Below are positions 27,016 to 35,857 of a stretch of 63,705 nucleotides of DNA, piece after piece. Every line of letters begins with the position of its first letter. The first letter of the stretch is position 1. The position numbers and the translations under genes were made by a program. The notes under the pieces were generated by a model. That model was not told where the DNA came from and did not search any database. It was given only the letters and a program-made list of their open reading frames with translations. Source of the DNA: JBBDMW01 sp040878005 (GTDB lineage: Bacteria > Chloroflexota > Dehalococcoidia > Lucifugimonadales > Lucifugimonadaceae); contig JBBDMW010000046.1 in assembly GCA_040878005.1 (NCBI GenBank), forward strand, positions 1 to 63,705. Reading direction: 5' to 3'.

Positions 27016-27044
27016 AATATAGCATTCGCCCATTGGCCCAGCAA
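27016..27044 (-). promoter_or_regulatory. Predicted nuo operon promoter
   Basis: On the minus strand TTGCTG (27044-27039) and TATATT (27021-27016) are separated by 17 bases. The -10 box is preceded by TGC, giving an extended -10. Start of transcription would be near 27009, about 50 bases before nuoA. The -35 match is weak. Confidence 0.5.
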
Positions 27045-27174
27045 GTGAAAAAGACCACAATCGAGTTTGAAAGGGCACGTTTTGGGGTGGTTGAAGGCTG
27101 TATCGGCGCATAATTTGGCCCAGCCAAACGCCTGCGCGCCGCCGATACCCGCCCCTCTTTCCCATCGGTGCAGA

Positions 27175-28269
27175 TTAATCGAAAACAATTACTCCGCGGC
27201 CGTCTTCACCACTGGCCAGCGCATCAAAGCCTTCGTTGATCTGGTCCAGCTTGTACCTGCGCATTACGAGACTGTCGATATCAATGATGCCTCTGCGGTA
27301 GAAGTCCACCAGTTTCCCAAACGTCTCATGTGGGCTGGCCGAGCCGTAGTAGCTTCCCACCAGGTTCTTCTGCGATCTCACAAGGTCCACCAGGTTAACC
27401 GGGGCAGTGTCGCCAACTGGAGCAAGGCCGACCACTACTGCGGTGCCTGCCTTGCGAACCGAATCCACGGCCTGGCTCGTGGTAATTGAGCTGCCAAAGC
27501 TGTCAAATGCAAAGTCCACTCCCCCACCGGTCAGGTCTTTTATGGCCTGTACAGCATCTCCCGCACGAGCGTTGACAACGTCAGTTGCCCCGAACTTGTA
27601 GCTGAACTCCAACTTGTGGTCATGAATGTCTACAGCAATGACCTTGGACGCATTCATGAGCCGGGCGCCCTGTATGACGTTGAGGCCCACGCCGCCACAC
27701 CCGAAAACCGCCACGCTCATACCTGAGCGGAATCCCGGCTGATTTATGACCGCACCCACGCCAGTCGTGACAGAACAGCCTATGAGCGCCGCAACTTCCA
27801 TCGGTACGTCGTCAGGCATGGGGAAGCAAGCCTGTGCCGGGGCCACCAGATACTCGCCGAACAGCCCCAGCTTGGCCATCTGGTATATCTCGTTGCCTTT
27901 CGGATCATGCAGCCTGAACGTGCCGTCATACTGCTTCGGCCCAGTCGCCATATTCGTATCGCAAATCTGCGGGTAACCCGTGCGGCACATGCGGCAGTGG
28001 CCGCAGTTGGCGACAAACGACATGATGCAGCGGTCGCCGGGCTTCACCGAAGTGACGCCCTCCCCCACCTCTTCCACAGTGCCGGCGCCCTCGTGTCCCA
28101 GGACCATTGGCAGCGGGAAGGAGGCCGTGCCGGTCATGATGTGGTGGTCACTGGCGCATATGCCGGCGGCCCCGACGCGCACCTTCACCTCGCCCGCCTT
28201 CGGTGGGGACTGATCAAGGTCCACGATGGGCATTGGCTTGTTTGCTTCGTAAAGTACCGCAGCTTTCAA
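27175..28269 (-). CDS. Zinc-dependent alcohol dehydrogenase (MDR superfamily)
   Basis: 364-residue medium-chain dehydrogenase. Catalytic zinc ligands are C38 and H59-E60; structural zinc ligands are C89, C92, C95 and C103. The Rossmann motif GCGGVG follows. Length and the structural-zinc lobe put it with class III-type/formaldehyde or aryl-alcohol dehydrogenases; substrate is not determinable. ATG 28269 lacks a strong ribosome site. It is separated from the selenoprotein-like gene by a terminator. Confidence 0.9.
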   Translation of the reverse strand: MKAAVLYEANKPMPIVDLDQSPPKAGEVKVRVGAAGICASDHHIMTGTASFPLPMVLGHEGAGTVEEVGEGVTSVKPGDRCIMSFVANCGHCRMCRTGYPQICDTNMATGPKQYDGTFRLHDPKGNEIYQMAKLGLFGEYLVAPAQACFPMPDDVPMEVAALIGCSVTTGVGAVINQPGFRSGMSVAVFGCGGVGLNVIQGARLMNASKVIAVDIHDHKLEFSYKFGATDVVNARAGDAVQAIKDLTGGGVDFAFDSFGSSITTSQAVDSVRKAGTAVVVGLAPVGDTAPVNLVDLVRSQKNLVGSYYGSASPHETFGKLVDFYRRGIIDIDSLVMRRYKLDQINEGFDALASGEDGRGVIVFD

Positions 28270-28380
28270 GGTCGTACTCCAATCGTGAAATGCATGAAGA
28301 ATGGCATGGGCAGCGTCACTGCACCGGCCTTATGTTAACTGTCGAACCCCGGGCACGCTTGGTGCTCCAGTACAGGAAAA

Positions 28381-28405
28381 GGCCCCTGTGAATGTCACAG
28401 GGGCC
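28381..28405 (-). terminator. Rho-independent terminator of the Rdx selenoprotein gene
   Basis: Perfect 11-bp stem (28381-28391 with 28395-28405) with a 3-base loop. Read on the minus strand it ends in GGCC followed by TTTT, 34 bp after the stop codon of the Rdx gene. Confidence 0.85.
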
Positions 28406-28438
28406 TTCATGAGCAACAGCCGTCTGGACGCTACGGCG

Positions 28439-28705
28439 TCAGGAGGCTGCTTCTATGCGGTTTCGCACTTCGGCCTTGATCTCTTTGGCCTTGGGCAAAT
28501 CAGGGAATTTGCCTTCGGTTGCCTTGTCAAAAACCACTTGACCGTCCAGTTTTATCTGGAATACACCACCGCCACCTGGAGTGACAGTGATAGCAACATC
28601 AGGACCGCCAGCCGCAAACAACTCGCTTACCATCCAGGAAGCCAGGTTGTGGTGGCCTCAAGGAACGCAGTAAACAACCTCGGCTTGGATCTTACCCTCA
28701 GCCAT
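28439..28705 (-). CDS. Rdx-family (SelW/SelT/SelH-like) selenoprotein with in-frame TGA (Sec16)
   Basis: Reading from ATG 28705 gives 88 residues with a single in-frame TGA at codon 16 (28660-28658), where the protein reads VVYCVP-U-GHHN. This is the CxxU redox motif of the Rdx thioredoxin-like family; homologues have CxxC or CxxU there. The remainder (SWMVSELF, TPGGGGVFQIKLDG, KFPDLPKAKEIKAEVR) fits the family end to end. ATG follows AGAGGTG at 6 bases, so translation is designed to begin upstream of the TGA. Without readthrough only a 15-residue peptide or an internal Met25 product would form. A small stem (28642-28639 with 28628-28625, 10-base loop) follows TGA and could act as a SECIS element. 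Confidence 0.85.
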
Positions 28706-28920
28706 GGAATCACCTCTCGTATGAACTATCCATTTCATTTTGCCGTAGCAGGTGAATCCTAGCAGTGAGCCGTTTATGGTGCAAACTCAGCGTGAAGGGA
28801 TCGAACAGAGTTACATGGATACTCGTATATACTCCCCCCACACCTTCGGCGGCCGGATCTTGCAGACCCTGTGGAGCCGGCCCCTGGCAATGCTCCGTCC
28901 CCGCACCAAGGAGTCCAAAC

Positions 28921-29535
28921 ATGGCTGTACAGGCAGTGCTGAAACCGGTTACCCGGGAAGATGTGGCGCGTATCGTCGAATGGCTTGAAGACCCCGACGT
29001 CGCCGAAGCCTGGTTTGGCCGCTACACCTATGGCGATGCAGCACACCTGGGATACGAGCCAAAGGCGATGCTTAACGCAACTGAGGAAGAATGGGACCTG
29101 GTGTTTCATGATCCTCACCACGAGCCTCACCGTGACATATTCTCCATATACACACTCTCAGGTGAGCACGTCGGCGAAGGGCAGCTGACAATAGACGAAG
29201 CTCTCGGCGACGCCCAGATATCCATCCTGGTTGGCCGCAAGGAGTTGTGGCACCACGGTTATGGGACGGCCGCTGCCCTGGCTATGCTCGAGCACTTGTT
29301 CGACCACCTGGGTCTCTACCGGGCGTGGGTGGATGTCCCCGAATACAACCAGGGAGCACGATCCATGTTCGAGCACCTGGGCTTCAGGCACGAGGGAACT
29401 CTACGGAAGAGCCGCCCTCACCACGGGGCAAGGTTCAACTCCGTAATAATGGGAATGCTGGCGGATGAGTACCACCAGATGTACCCGGAAGGCGTAGGCA
29501 GCCACGTTATGGCGTGGGATGCGCCTAGGGTATAA
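28921..29535 (+). CDS. GNAT-family N-acetyltransferase
   Basis: 204-residue acyl-CoA-dependent acyltransferase. The core contains ISILVGRKELWHHGYGTAAAL, the acetyl-CoA pyrophosphate-binding segment, and the RimJ/RimL-like end YNQGARSMFEHLGFRHEGTLR. The ATG at 28921 follows AAGGAG; the longer open frame upstream has no coding character. Target (protein N-terminus, aminoglycoside or metabolite) unknown. Convergent with thrC. Confidence 0.88.
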   Translation: MAVQAVLKPVTREDVARIVEWLEDPDVAEAWFGRYTYGDAAHLGYEPKAMLNATEEEWDLVFHDPHHEPHRDIFSIYTLSGEHVGEGQLTIDEALGDAQISILVGRKELWHHGYGTAAALAMLEHLFDHLGLYRAWVDVPEYNQGARSMFEHLGFRHEGTLRKSRPHHGARFNSVIMGMLADEYHQMYPEGVGSHVMAWDAPRV

Positions 29536-29579
29536 AAACTGGACGCTCCAAGTTACGGAGCAGCGGTATTCCGCCTGGT

Positions 29580-30779
29580 TCAGGACTGCCCCGCCGGCCA
29601 TAACGCGCTCCCCTTCAAGGCGTCCAGATACTTTAGCGCTGAGCCAGTATTGAGTAAGACCACCCGCTCATCACGTCCCACCTTGCCATCTTCCAGCAAG
29701 TGCTTCAGCGCAGCCAGCGTGGCTCCACCTTCCGGCGCTGCAAACACCCCTTCGTCCCCGGCCATCTCCCGCACGGCCGCAACCATCTCGTCATCGGTCA
29801 CGGTCAACGCCTCTCCCCCGCTCTCCCGCACTGCGCGAATGACAAGGAAATCTCCCACAGCGGCAGGAACCCGCATCCCGGCGGCGAGCGTGTGGGGATT
29901 CGGGAATGGCTCAGCGAACTCTTCTCCCTTGCGGTATGCGGTGACCAGTGGAGCGCAGCCCTCCGCCTGCACACAAACCATGCGAGGCCGGGCGCTTCCA
30001 ATCCATCCCATCTGTTCCATCTCATCCAGCGCCTTCCAAATTCCCACGATTCCAGTGCCGCCACCCGTGGGATATATGATGACGTCCGGCACTGACCAGC
30101 CGAGCTGCTCCGCAATTTCGTATCCCATGGTCTTCTTGCCTTCTGCGCGATACGGCTCACGGAGTGTGGACACGTCGAAGAGGCCATGCATTTCCGCCGC
30201 TTCCGCGGACAGCTTGCCGGCGTCAGTGATAAAACCGTCAACCAGTGTCAGGTCGGCGCCATAGGCAATGCACTCCATCTGGTTGGCTGATGGAGCATCC
30301 CGCGGCATAAAGACGTGAGCCTCCATCCCTCCCGCCGCCGCGTATGCAGACATGGCCCCCGCCGCATTTCCGGCTGACGGCATGGTGAGCTTCATTTTCC
30401 CTAGTTCACGAGCCTTTGAAACTGCGGCTGATAACCCTCTGGCCTTAAATGAGCCTGTGGGGTTGACGCCTTCGTCCTTTATCAGGAGCGAATCCATCCC
30501 GACCCGCCGGGCCAGCCTCTCGGCCTTCAGCAGTGGCGTGAAGCCCTCGCCGAGCGTGATGACATGCTCGTCCGCCAGTACCGGCATCACCTCCCGGTAA
30601 CGCCACATATTGGCGGGCCGTCCCGCCAGCATCTCGCGCTTCAATGCAGCGGAGGCGCCCTCCAGGTTGTAGCGAGCGAACAACGGCTTGCCATCTGCCG
30701 GGCAGGTTCGCATTGCCTCGCCTGAATCGTATGCCTTGCCGCAAAGCGTGCATTCAAGGTGGGTCAGGAAGCTCTTCAT
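29580..30779 (-). CDS. thrC: Threonine synthase
   Basis: PLP enzyme converting O-phosphohomoserine to threonine, 399 residues. The Schiff-base lysine is K112 in NPTGSFKARG; the phosphate-binding loop is PTGGGTGIVG. An N-terminal zinc-ribbon-like patch (C10, C13, C26) is typical of the class with THRSYN-like extensions. ATG 30779 is preceded by CCGGAGTGATAA. Related PLP enzymes such as cysteate synthase cannot be fully excluded. Confidence 0.9.
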   Translation of the reverse strand: MKSFLTHLECTLCGKAYDSGEAMRTCPADGKPLFARYNLEGASAALKREMLAGRPANMWRYREVMPVLADEHVITLGEGFTPLLKAERLARRVGMDSLLIKDEGVNPTGSFKARGLSAAVSKARELGKMKLTMPSAGNAAGAMSAYAAAGGMEAHVFMPRDAPSANQMECIAYGADLTLVDGFITDAGKLSAEAAEMHGLFDVSTLREPYRAEGKKTMGYEIAEQLGWSVPDVIIYPTGGGTGIVGIWKALDEMEQMGWIGSARPRMVCVQAEGCAPLVTAYRKGEEFAEPFPNPHTLAAGMRVPAAVGDFLVIRAVRESGGEALTVTDDEMVAAVREMAGDEGVFAAPEGGATLAALKHLLEDGKVGRDERVVLLNTGSALKYLDALKGSALWPAGQS

Positions 30780-31288
30780 TTATCACTCCGGCATTGTGGT
30801 AAGGCCGATAAATATATAGCGCAGGCATGATCCACGCCCCTCTTCAGCAACCCTGCAAATTCGCATCGACGCCAGGAAACGTGACAAGCCAGGGCCAGAA
30901 GCCCAATTCACAGTCTGCTTGACGCCAGGCGCCTGAGCAGAAATCTGCGAAAACGACGTGCCGCAACGCGATGATGGGCAGGCCGCTCCCTTCACCTGGG
31001 TGCCGAACGCACTGCAAGGGGCGCGACCGACGGATGCGGCTCTCCCCACTTCGCAGGGCGACTCTTACAGAAACTTTGGTGGGGTTAGCACGAAAGCGTG
31101 CCGCCTGTAGGGCTATTAGCGTTGTGCTGTGGCATACCGAAGCCACATTTAAAAACCAGCCATCATCGTACATAACCGCCTGCGCGACTTCATGCACTGC
31201 CACAAAAACGTGTGGCGTCTGGCCCGTTTTGGGCTCGAACTGCTGAGTCGCCCGGTCAAAATTCCATACTCGCCTACAGGTGCAGCAC
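30780..31288. other. Gene-free divergent region
   Basis: About 510 bp between thrC (minus) and the response regulator (plus). It is AT-rich next to thrC (TATATATTT at about 30810). No reading frame with family resemblance, no RNA gene and no strong hairpin were recognised. Confidence 0.45.
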
Positions 31289-32008
31289 ATGTCAGCCAGC
31301 ATACTCGTTGTAGACGACGAGCCAGACATACTGGAGTTGCTCGAAACCAGGCTCTCCATGGCCGGATACGACGTCATCTCCGCAGACAGCGCTGAAGCAG
31401 CCTTGAAATGCTTCTTCAGCCGCCGCCCGGACCTTGCCCTGATCGACATCAACCTGCAGGGCATGGACGGCATTGAATTGTGCGGGCGCATAAGGGAAGT
31501 CTCAGACGCCCCGGTTATCTTCCTGTCCGCGCTGGGCGCTGAGTCCGAAAGGGTCAAAGGGCTCCAGGCTGGCGGCGATGACTACATCGTCAAGCCGTTC
31601 GCCAAAGACGAACTCGTGGCCCGCGTTGCTGCCGTATTGCGGCGAGCAGCCATGCCGGCAGTACGCAGGGATGAAGATATCTACTCAGATGCCCAGTTGA
31701 CGATAGACCACCGTGCCCACATGGTGACTGTGCGTGGCGAGGAAATCGCCTTGTCTCCATTGGAGTACCGGCTGCTCACAGCCCTCGTTCGGCACAGCGG
31801 CCAGGTTCTCAGCCACCATCAGTTGCTCGTCATGGCGTGGGGACCAAGTGCCGGCGAGACATCACCCGACAGCGTCCGCCTATACATCTCGTACCTTCGG
31901 GCGAAGATTGAAACCCGCTCCCGTCAGCCACGACTCATCGAGACGGTCAGAGAATTTGGTTACCGCTACGTCAGGCCCGCCGAAATGGGTCTGGCGGACG
32001 CAGCCTGA
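31289..32008 (+). CDS. PhoB/OmpR-family response regulator
   Basis: 239 residues. Receiver domain (1-120): acidic pocket D9/D10, phospho-acceptor D53 in LIDIN, and Lys in DDYIVKPF. A winged-helix DNA-binding domain follows (about 140-232) with LSPLEYRLLTAL and the SVRLYISYLRAKIE recognition helix. ATG 31289 follows CAGGTG. It is convergent with a histidine kinase gene, an unusual arrangement but a plausible partner. Confidence 0.93.
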   Translation: MSASILVVDDEPDILELLETRLSMAGYDVISADSAEAALKCFFSRRPDLALIDINLQGMDGIELCGRIREVSDAPVIFLSALGAESERVKGLQAGGDDYIVKPFAKDELVARVAAVLRRAAMPAVRRDEDIYSDAQLTIDHRAHMVTVRGEEIALSPLEYRLLTALVRHSGQVLSHHQLLVMAWGPSAGETSPDSVRLYISYLRAKIETRSRQPRLIETVREFGYRYVRPAEMGLADAA

Positions 32009-32217
32009 TATTTGTCGCCGGCCGCAGACCATGTACGCTTGACGCCGGGTCTTGATCGCACTCAGCCGCCCAAGAACCGAGTTGTGGGGCCTTGATCAGA
32101 CGGATGCACGCAGCGTTCAAGGCATCACCGCCACAACGCCGCCGCACGGCCACCTGCGCCGTCAAACCTGCGGGGCTGCACCTCGCTTAGCCTACAGGGC
32201 AGTGGCACCGGGGGCCG

Positions 32218-34374
32218 TCAGACTCCACGCTGCTCAACCGCAGGCAGCCTTACCGTAAACTTGCTCCCTTTGCCCAGGGTGCTCTCCAACCGAATTGAGC
32301 CGCCCTGCAACTCCACCAGCGCCTTTGTGATGGCTAGCCCCAGGCCAGTGCTGCCGGGCGGCCTGCGGCCCTGCCCTTCCAATCGTACAAACTTGTCAAA
32401 CACCCGGGCCTGGTGCTCTGGCGCGATGCCCGGGCCAGTGTCCCGTACCGCCACATCAACCCAGCGCCCTGTTTGCTGCCCAGTCACATACACGGCGCCT
32501 CCCGCAGGGGTATAGCGATATGCGTTGGTCAACAGGTTTTCGAAGACCTGGGCGGCACGTACGCGGTCTGCCCGCACACTTGGCAGGTCTCCTGGCAGAT
32601 CAACCATGAGACGCACGTTTCGATCTCTGAACTCGACGTCTGTTGAGTCCGCCAACTCGTCAAGTAAAGCGCCGAGGTCCACATCACCCGCTTCTATTTG
32701 GAGATGCCCACTTTCAAGCCTTGATATGTCGAGGATGTCTGATACCAGCCGGGATAGCCTCAGACCGTTCGCACGGGCTTTGAGCAAATACCTTGCAACG
32801 CCGTCCGAGACCGGCCCCGCGGCTTCATCCAAGACCAGGTCTATGAAACCCGTCAATGACGTAAGGGGAGTGCGAAGTTCATGCGAAACCATAGAGACGA
32901 AGACCGACTTTGTTTCTTCAACGGCGCGTTCTGCAGTCACGTCCCTGAAAACCCACAACCGCCCCAGGTACTGCCCCTCGTCATCAGTCACAGGGGCCGA
33001 CGTCATGGATAGAATGCGCTCGATGGGGCTCGAAATCCGCACATCTTCCCTGGCGACGGCCATCTCATGGTTGCGTTCCATCTCCCGGATGCGGTCCACA
33101 TACCTTTCCCGGTTCTCTATCTGCACACCCGGCCGCTCCCGCACCATTGCCCAGTCAGCCCCCAGTAGACGTCGCGATTCACCGTATCCAAATGCATCAG
33201 AGAACGACTGGTTGGCCCACACCACCCTGGAATCCCGGTCCACAAGCAGGATCGCCTCCAGGGCAGAGTCCAGCACAACGCGCAGCCGGTTTGTCATTAG
33301 TTGTAAGTCTGTCTTTACAGCCTGGCGGCTCGCAACGAGGGAGTACATGGACGCCGTAGCAAATAGAGTGAGCGCCATTCCTGCTGATAAGACTATGACC
33401 CACACGTTCCTCTCAATGGGGCTCAGGCCATACTCTGCGGGCGACTGGTACTGAAACTCCCAACGGGTACCGGCGACCTCCAGTGGTCGTGACACCTGGA
33501 ATCCTTCGCCCCAGGCATTTGCCGAGTTTCCGCCTGGCACGGGGTAGATTTCGGTAGCCAGGCCTGTAGGACTGTGCTCAAGGATCCGGAACTCCACATC
33601 AGACAGCCCGGATCTCTCCGCCGGTCCGGATATGAAATCTGCCACCCTGTATACGGCAGCGCCGTATCCCGGCAACACCGTCCGTCCATGATTCGAAGCA
33701 GGTTCGGTGGAACGGAATATGGGTGAGAACACAAGAAATCCTGCCTGGCCGTCAGGGTCTCCCGGTATCGCGGCTGGCCTGGTGGCAATCGGCGTCCCTG
33801 TGCGTTGCGCCTCCTCGAGCAGCGTCCGGTATTCCGCATTCTGCCCCAGGTCCTGTCCAGGCGTAACTATCTCTGGCGTCGGTGGATAAGAGAAAGCCCA
33901 CGGGTAGTACTCACTTCGTACAGAGTTGGCCGTTAAGTCAAAATCCCGTTTCCCGTCTGCCGCCATCAACGCATTGAACGAGCCTGCATCCGCAGCGGAT
34001 ACCAGTGGAATGTATCCCAGCGCCTGGACCGCCGATCCATGGCCTTCAATCGTCGCTGCAAAAGAACGAAAGTCATTGCCGTTCAGGTCATCATTTACCC
34101 GTACAAACGCTTCAACTGATCTAAGTTCCGTCAGGGACCGGCTTACTTCAGAAGCCACGCTGGCCGTGGCCCGGTCAACAAATTCCTCAAACCGGGACTG
34201 GCTTTGCGCGTTCATCACGCTTCGAACAGCCACAGCCGTGCCAATGGTCATGGCCAAAAGCATGACCAGCACGGCGGCCGCGGTGAAAGTTGGCAGCCGT
34301 TTGGTGAACTTGTCGCTATGGCGGTTTGCTGGGAGGACGGCCGCCGAAGGACGAAGCACTGTGCCTAGTGCCAT
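32218..34374 (-). CDS. CHASE-PAS hybrid-sensor histidine kinase
   Basis: 718-residue membrane sensor kinase. Transmembrane helices at about 31-52 and 324-345 bracket an extracytoplasmic CHASE-like domain (75-300, with GYIP and PGYGAAVYR motifs). A PAS domain (365-480) precedes the dimerisation/phosphoacceptor helix with H498 in VSHELRTPL, and an HATPase domain (N, G1, G2 boxes: FENLLTNAYRYTP, DTGPGI, GLGLAI). No receiver domain is attached. CHASE domains bind small ligands such as cytokinin-like molecules; the ligand here is unknown. Likely pairs with the convergent response regulator. Confidence 0.93.
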   Translation of the reverse strand: MALGTVLRPSAAVLPANRHSDKFTKRLPTFTAAAVLVMLLAMTIGTAVAVRSVMNAQSQSRFEEFVDRATASVASEVSRSLTELRSVEAFVRVNDDLNGNDFRSFAATIEGHGSAVQALGYIPLVSAADAGSFNALMAADGKRDFDLTANSVRSEYYPWAFSYPPTPEIVTPGQDLGQNAEYRTLLEEAQRTGTPIATRPAAIPGDPDGQAGFLVFSPIFRSTEPASNHGRTVLPGYGAAVYRVADFISGPAERSGLSDVEFRILEHSPTGLATEIYPVPGGNSANAWGEGFQVSRPLEVAGTRWEFQYQSPAEYGLSPIERNVWVIVLSAGMALTLFATASMYSLVASRQAVKTDLQLMTNRLRVVLDSALEAILLVDRDSRVVWANQSFSDAFGYGESRRLLGADWAMVRERPGVQIENRERYVDRIREMERNHEMAVAREDVRISSPIERILSMTSAPVTDDEGQYLGRLWVFRDVTAERAVEETKSVFVSMVSHELRTPLTSLTGFIDLVLDEAAGPVSDGVARYLLKARANGLRLSRLVSDILDISRLESGHLQIEAGDVDLGALLDELADSTDVEFRDRNVRLMVDLPGDLPSVRADRVRAAQVFENLLTNAYRYTPAGGAVYVTGQQTGRWVDVAVRDTGPGIAPEHQARVFDKFVRLEGQGRRPPGSTGLGLAITKALVELQGGSIRLESTLGKGSKFTVRLPAVEQRGV

Positions 34375-35131
34375 GGAATACGCCCAGAATGAGGCTGGCC
34401 AATGCCGCCCGAGCAGGTGAATCGCATTGCCAGCAACAATAATTTAGCGTTATGTATTGTGTGGAAAGCATCCACGGCCATTGCCCGGCTTTGCTGCCCG
34501 GCATGCTTCCGCCTCGTAATGATGCACCGTGATACGAAACTGACCGGCTGACCCGCCCATATCGTCTCTGCCCTGCTGACCCACTGTGCCAGTAGCCAAT
34601 CTCGCTTCGTGCGGAGTCCATGTGAAGTCAAAACGTCGGGATAGTCCATCTCAGGAGCAGCAGGCTTCTCAGACATCATTTCTGTTTCTATACTTGAGTC
34701 AAATCTAATATGAACATTAAAACGCTGGCTGGCTGAGCGACCAGATGCACATCCGAGCAGCTCGGCGGCGGCATTCGCGGACGTCGTCAGTCGTACCTGC
34801 ACGGTCGGTTGCCCGCCGCAAGCTGATGACGTTGCATGCCCGGTCAACTTGAAAATAGGCGCACGACATCACGGCTAAGGCAACAGGCAACCTCCCCCGG
34901 ATAACCCAGCCGGGCTTCCAGTAGCGACGCTTTCACGGGCGTGCCGTTTTCCACGGGCATCTCACTCGGGTATTGCGCCGCCTTGGACGGATTGCACCCG
35001 CACGCCCTGTGCACGCGCTCGCGCGGCTCCTGATGAAATCGTGTCCGCAGAAGGTGTGACATACGTTGGAGATCACACCAAGCGCCTGTGCGCTTAAACC
35101 CGCGACTTATCATTCCCCACTCGGCGGACGC
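34375..35131. other. Gene-free region
   Basis: About 760 bp between the kinase start and lipB. Open frames here show no family resemblance. An AT-rich patch at 34430-34460 may hold the kinase promoter. No RNA gene or strong terminator seen. Confidence 0.45.
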
Positions 35132-35857
35132 TTACGCGGCTATGGACGTCGGCTCCACCCACACCAGGTCTTTCTGCAAGACCTCCGCCAATTGGTGGGC
35201 GGCCGTTTCCCCCACGTCCTTCACGGGAACCTGCTTGTCCGTGAGGGACTCCAGGGACGCCACACTCACATCGGGCATGCCGCAGGGAACAATATGCGAG
35301 AAGTAGTCAAGGTCGCTAGACACATTTAGAGCGAAGCCGTGCATGGCTATCCCGGCGCTGACACGCACGCCTATCGCGGCGATCTTCTGCCCTGCCGGGA
35401 CTTCTCCCTTATTCGGCTTCGCCCCTGGCTTTCCCCCGACCCAAACGCCGGTCTTGCCTACCACGCAATGCCCCGAAATCCCGTAGTCGCGCAGCGTTTC
35501 GATAATCGCCTGCTCCAGAAGGCGCACGTATGCGACCGGCCCCAACTTCGCCTCGCGTATGCTCAGGATTGGGTATCCAACCAACTGGCCCGGCCCGTGG
35601 TAGGTGACTTCTCCACCCCGGTCCGTCTCAAATACCTCAGCGCCAAGCCGAGCCAGCGCAGCGGCGTCAGCCAACACGTGTTCCCCCACTCCGCGCCGTC
35701 CCAGCGTGTACACATGTGGATGCTCCAGCAGGAGGAGGGTGTCAGATATCAGGCCGTCACGGCGCTGTTCCAAGAGCGAACGCTGGAGCGCCAGGGCATC
35801 GCCATAGGGCACAGAACCCAGCCATACGGCATGCAGCGGAGAACCATGCATGATCAT
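35132..35857 (-). CDS. lipB: Octanoyltransferase (lipoate biosynthesis)
   Basis: 241 residues. Transfers octanoyl from ACP to lipoyl domains. RGGEVTYHGPGQLVGYPI is the family signature, followed by KIAAIGVR with the catalytic Lys and PCGMPDV with the acyl-accepting Cys. ATGA overlap with the E2 gene links lipoyl assembly to its main substrate. No lipA is in the window. Confidence 0.95.
   Translation of the reverse strand: MIMHGSPLHAVWLGSVPYGDALALQRSLLEQRRDGLISDTLLLLEHPHVYTLGRRGVGEHVLADAAALARLGAEVFETDRGGEVTYHGPGQLVGYPILSIREAKLGPVAYVRLLEQAIIETLRDYGISGHCVVGKTGVWVGGKPGAKPNKGEVPAGQKIAAIGVRVSAGIAMHGFALNVSSDLDYFSHIVPCGMPDVSVASLESLTDKQVPVKDVGETAAHQLAEVLQKDLVWVEPTSIAA

Noticed and set aside
27081..27170. 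Possible small RNA in the nuoA-ADH intergenic region
   Set aside because: No terminator-like stem and no conserved structure evident; only the nuoA promoter is supported.
28439..28633. Treating the Rdx gene as a 64-residue protein starting at internal ATG 28633
   Set aside because: That start would drop the first beta strand and the redox motif and has no ribosome site, while the upstream ATG has one; selenocysteine readthrough fits better.
30844..31557. 237-codon minus-strand frame with an HEVAQ motif suggesting a metalloprotease
   Set aside because: It overlaps the response regulator gene antisense and has no other protease features; a chance match.
34365..34847. 160-codon minus-strand frame upstream of the histidine kinase
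   Set aside because: No recognisable domain, overlaps the kinase start, composition like non-coding DNA.
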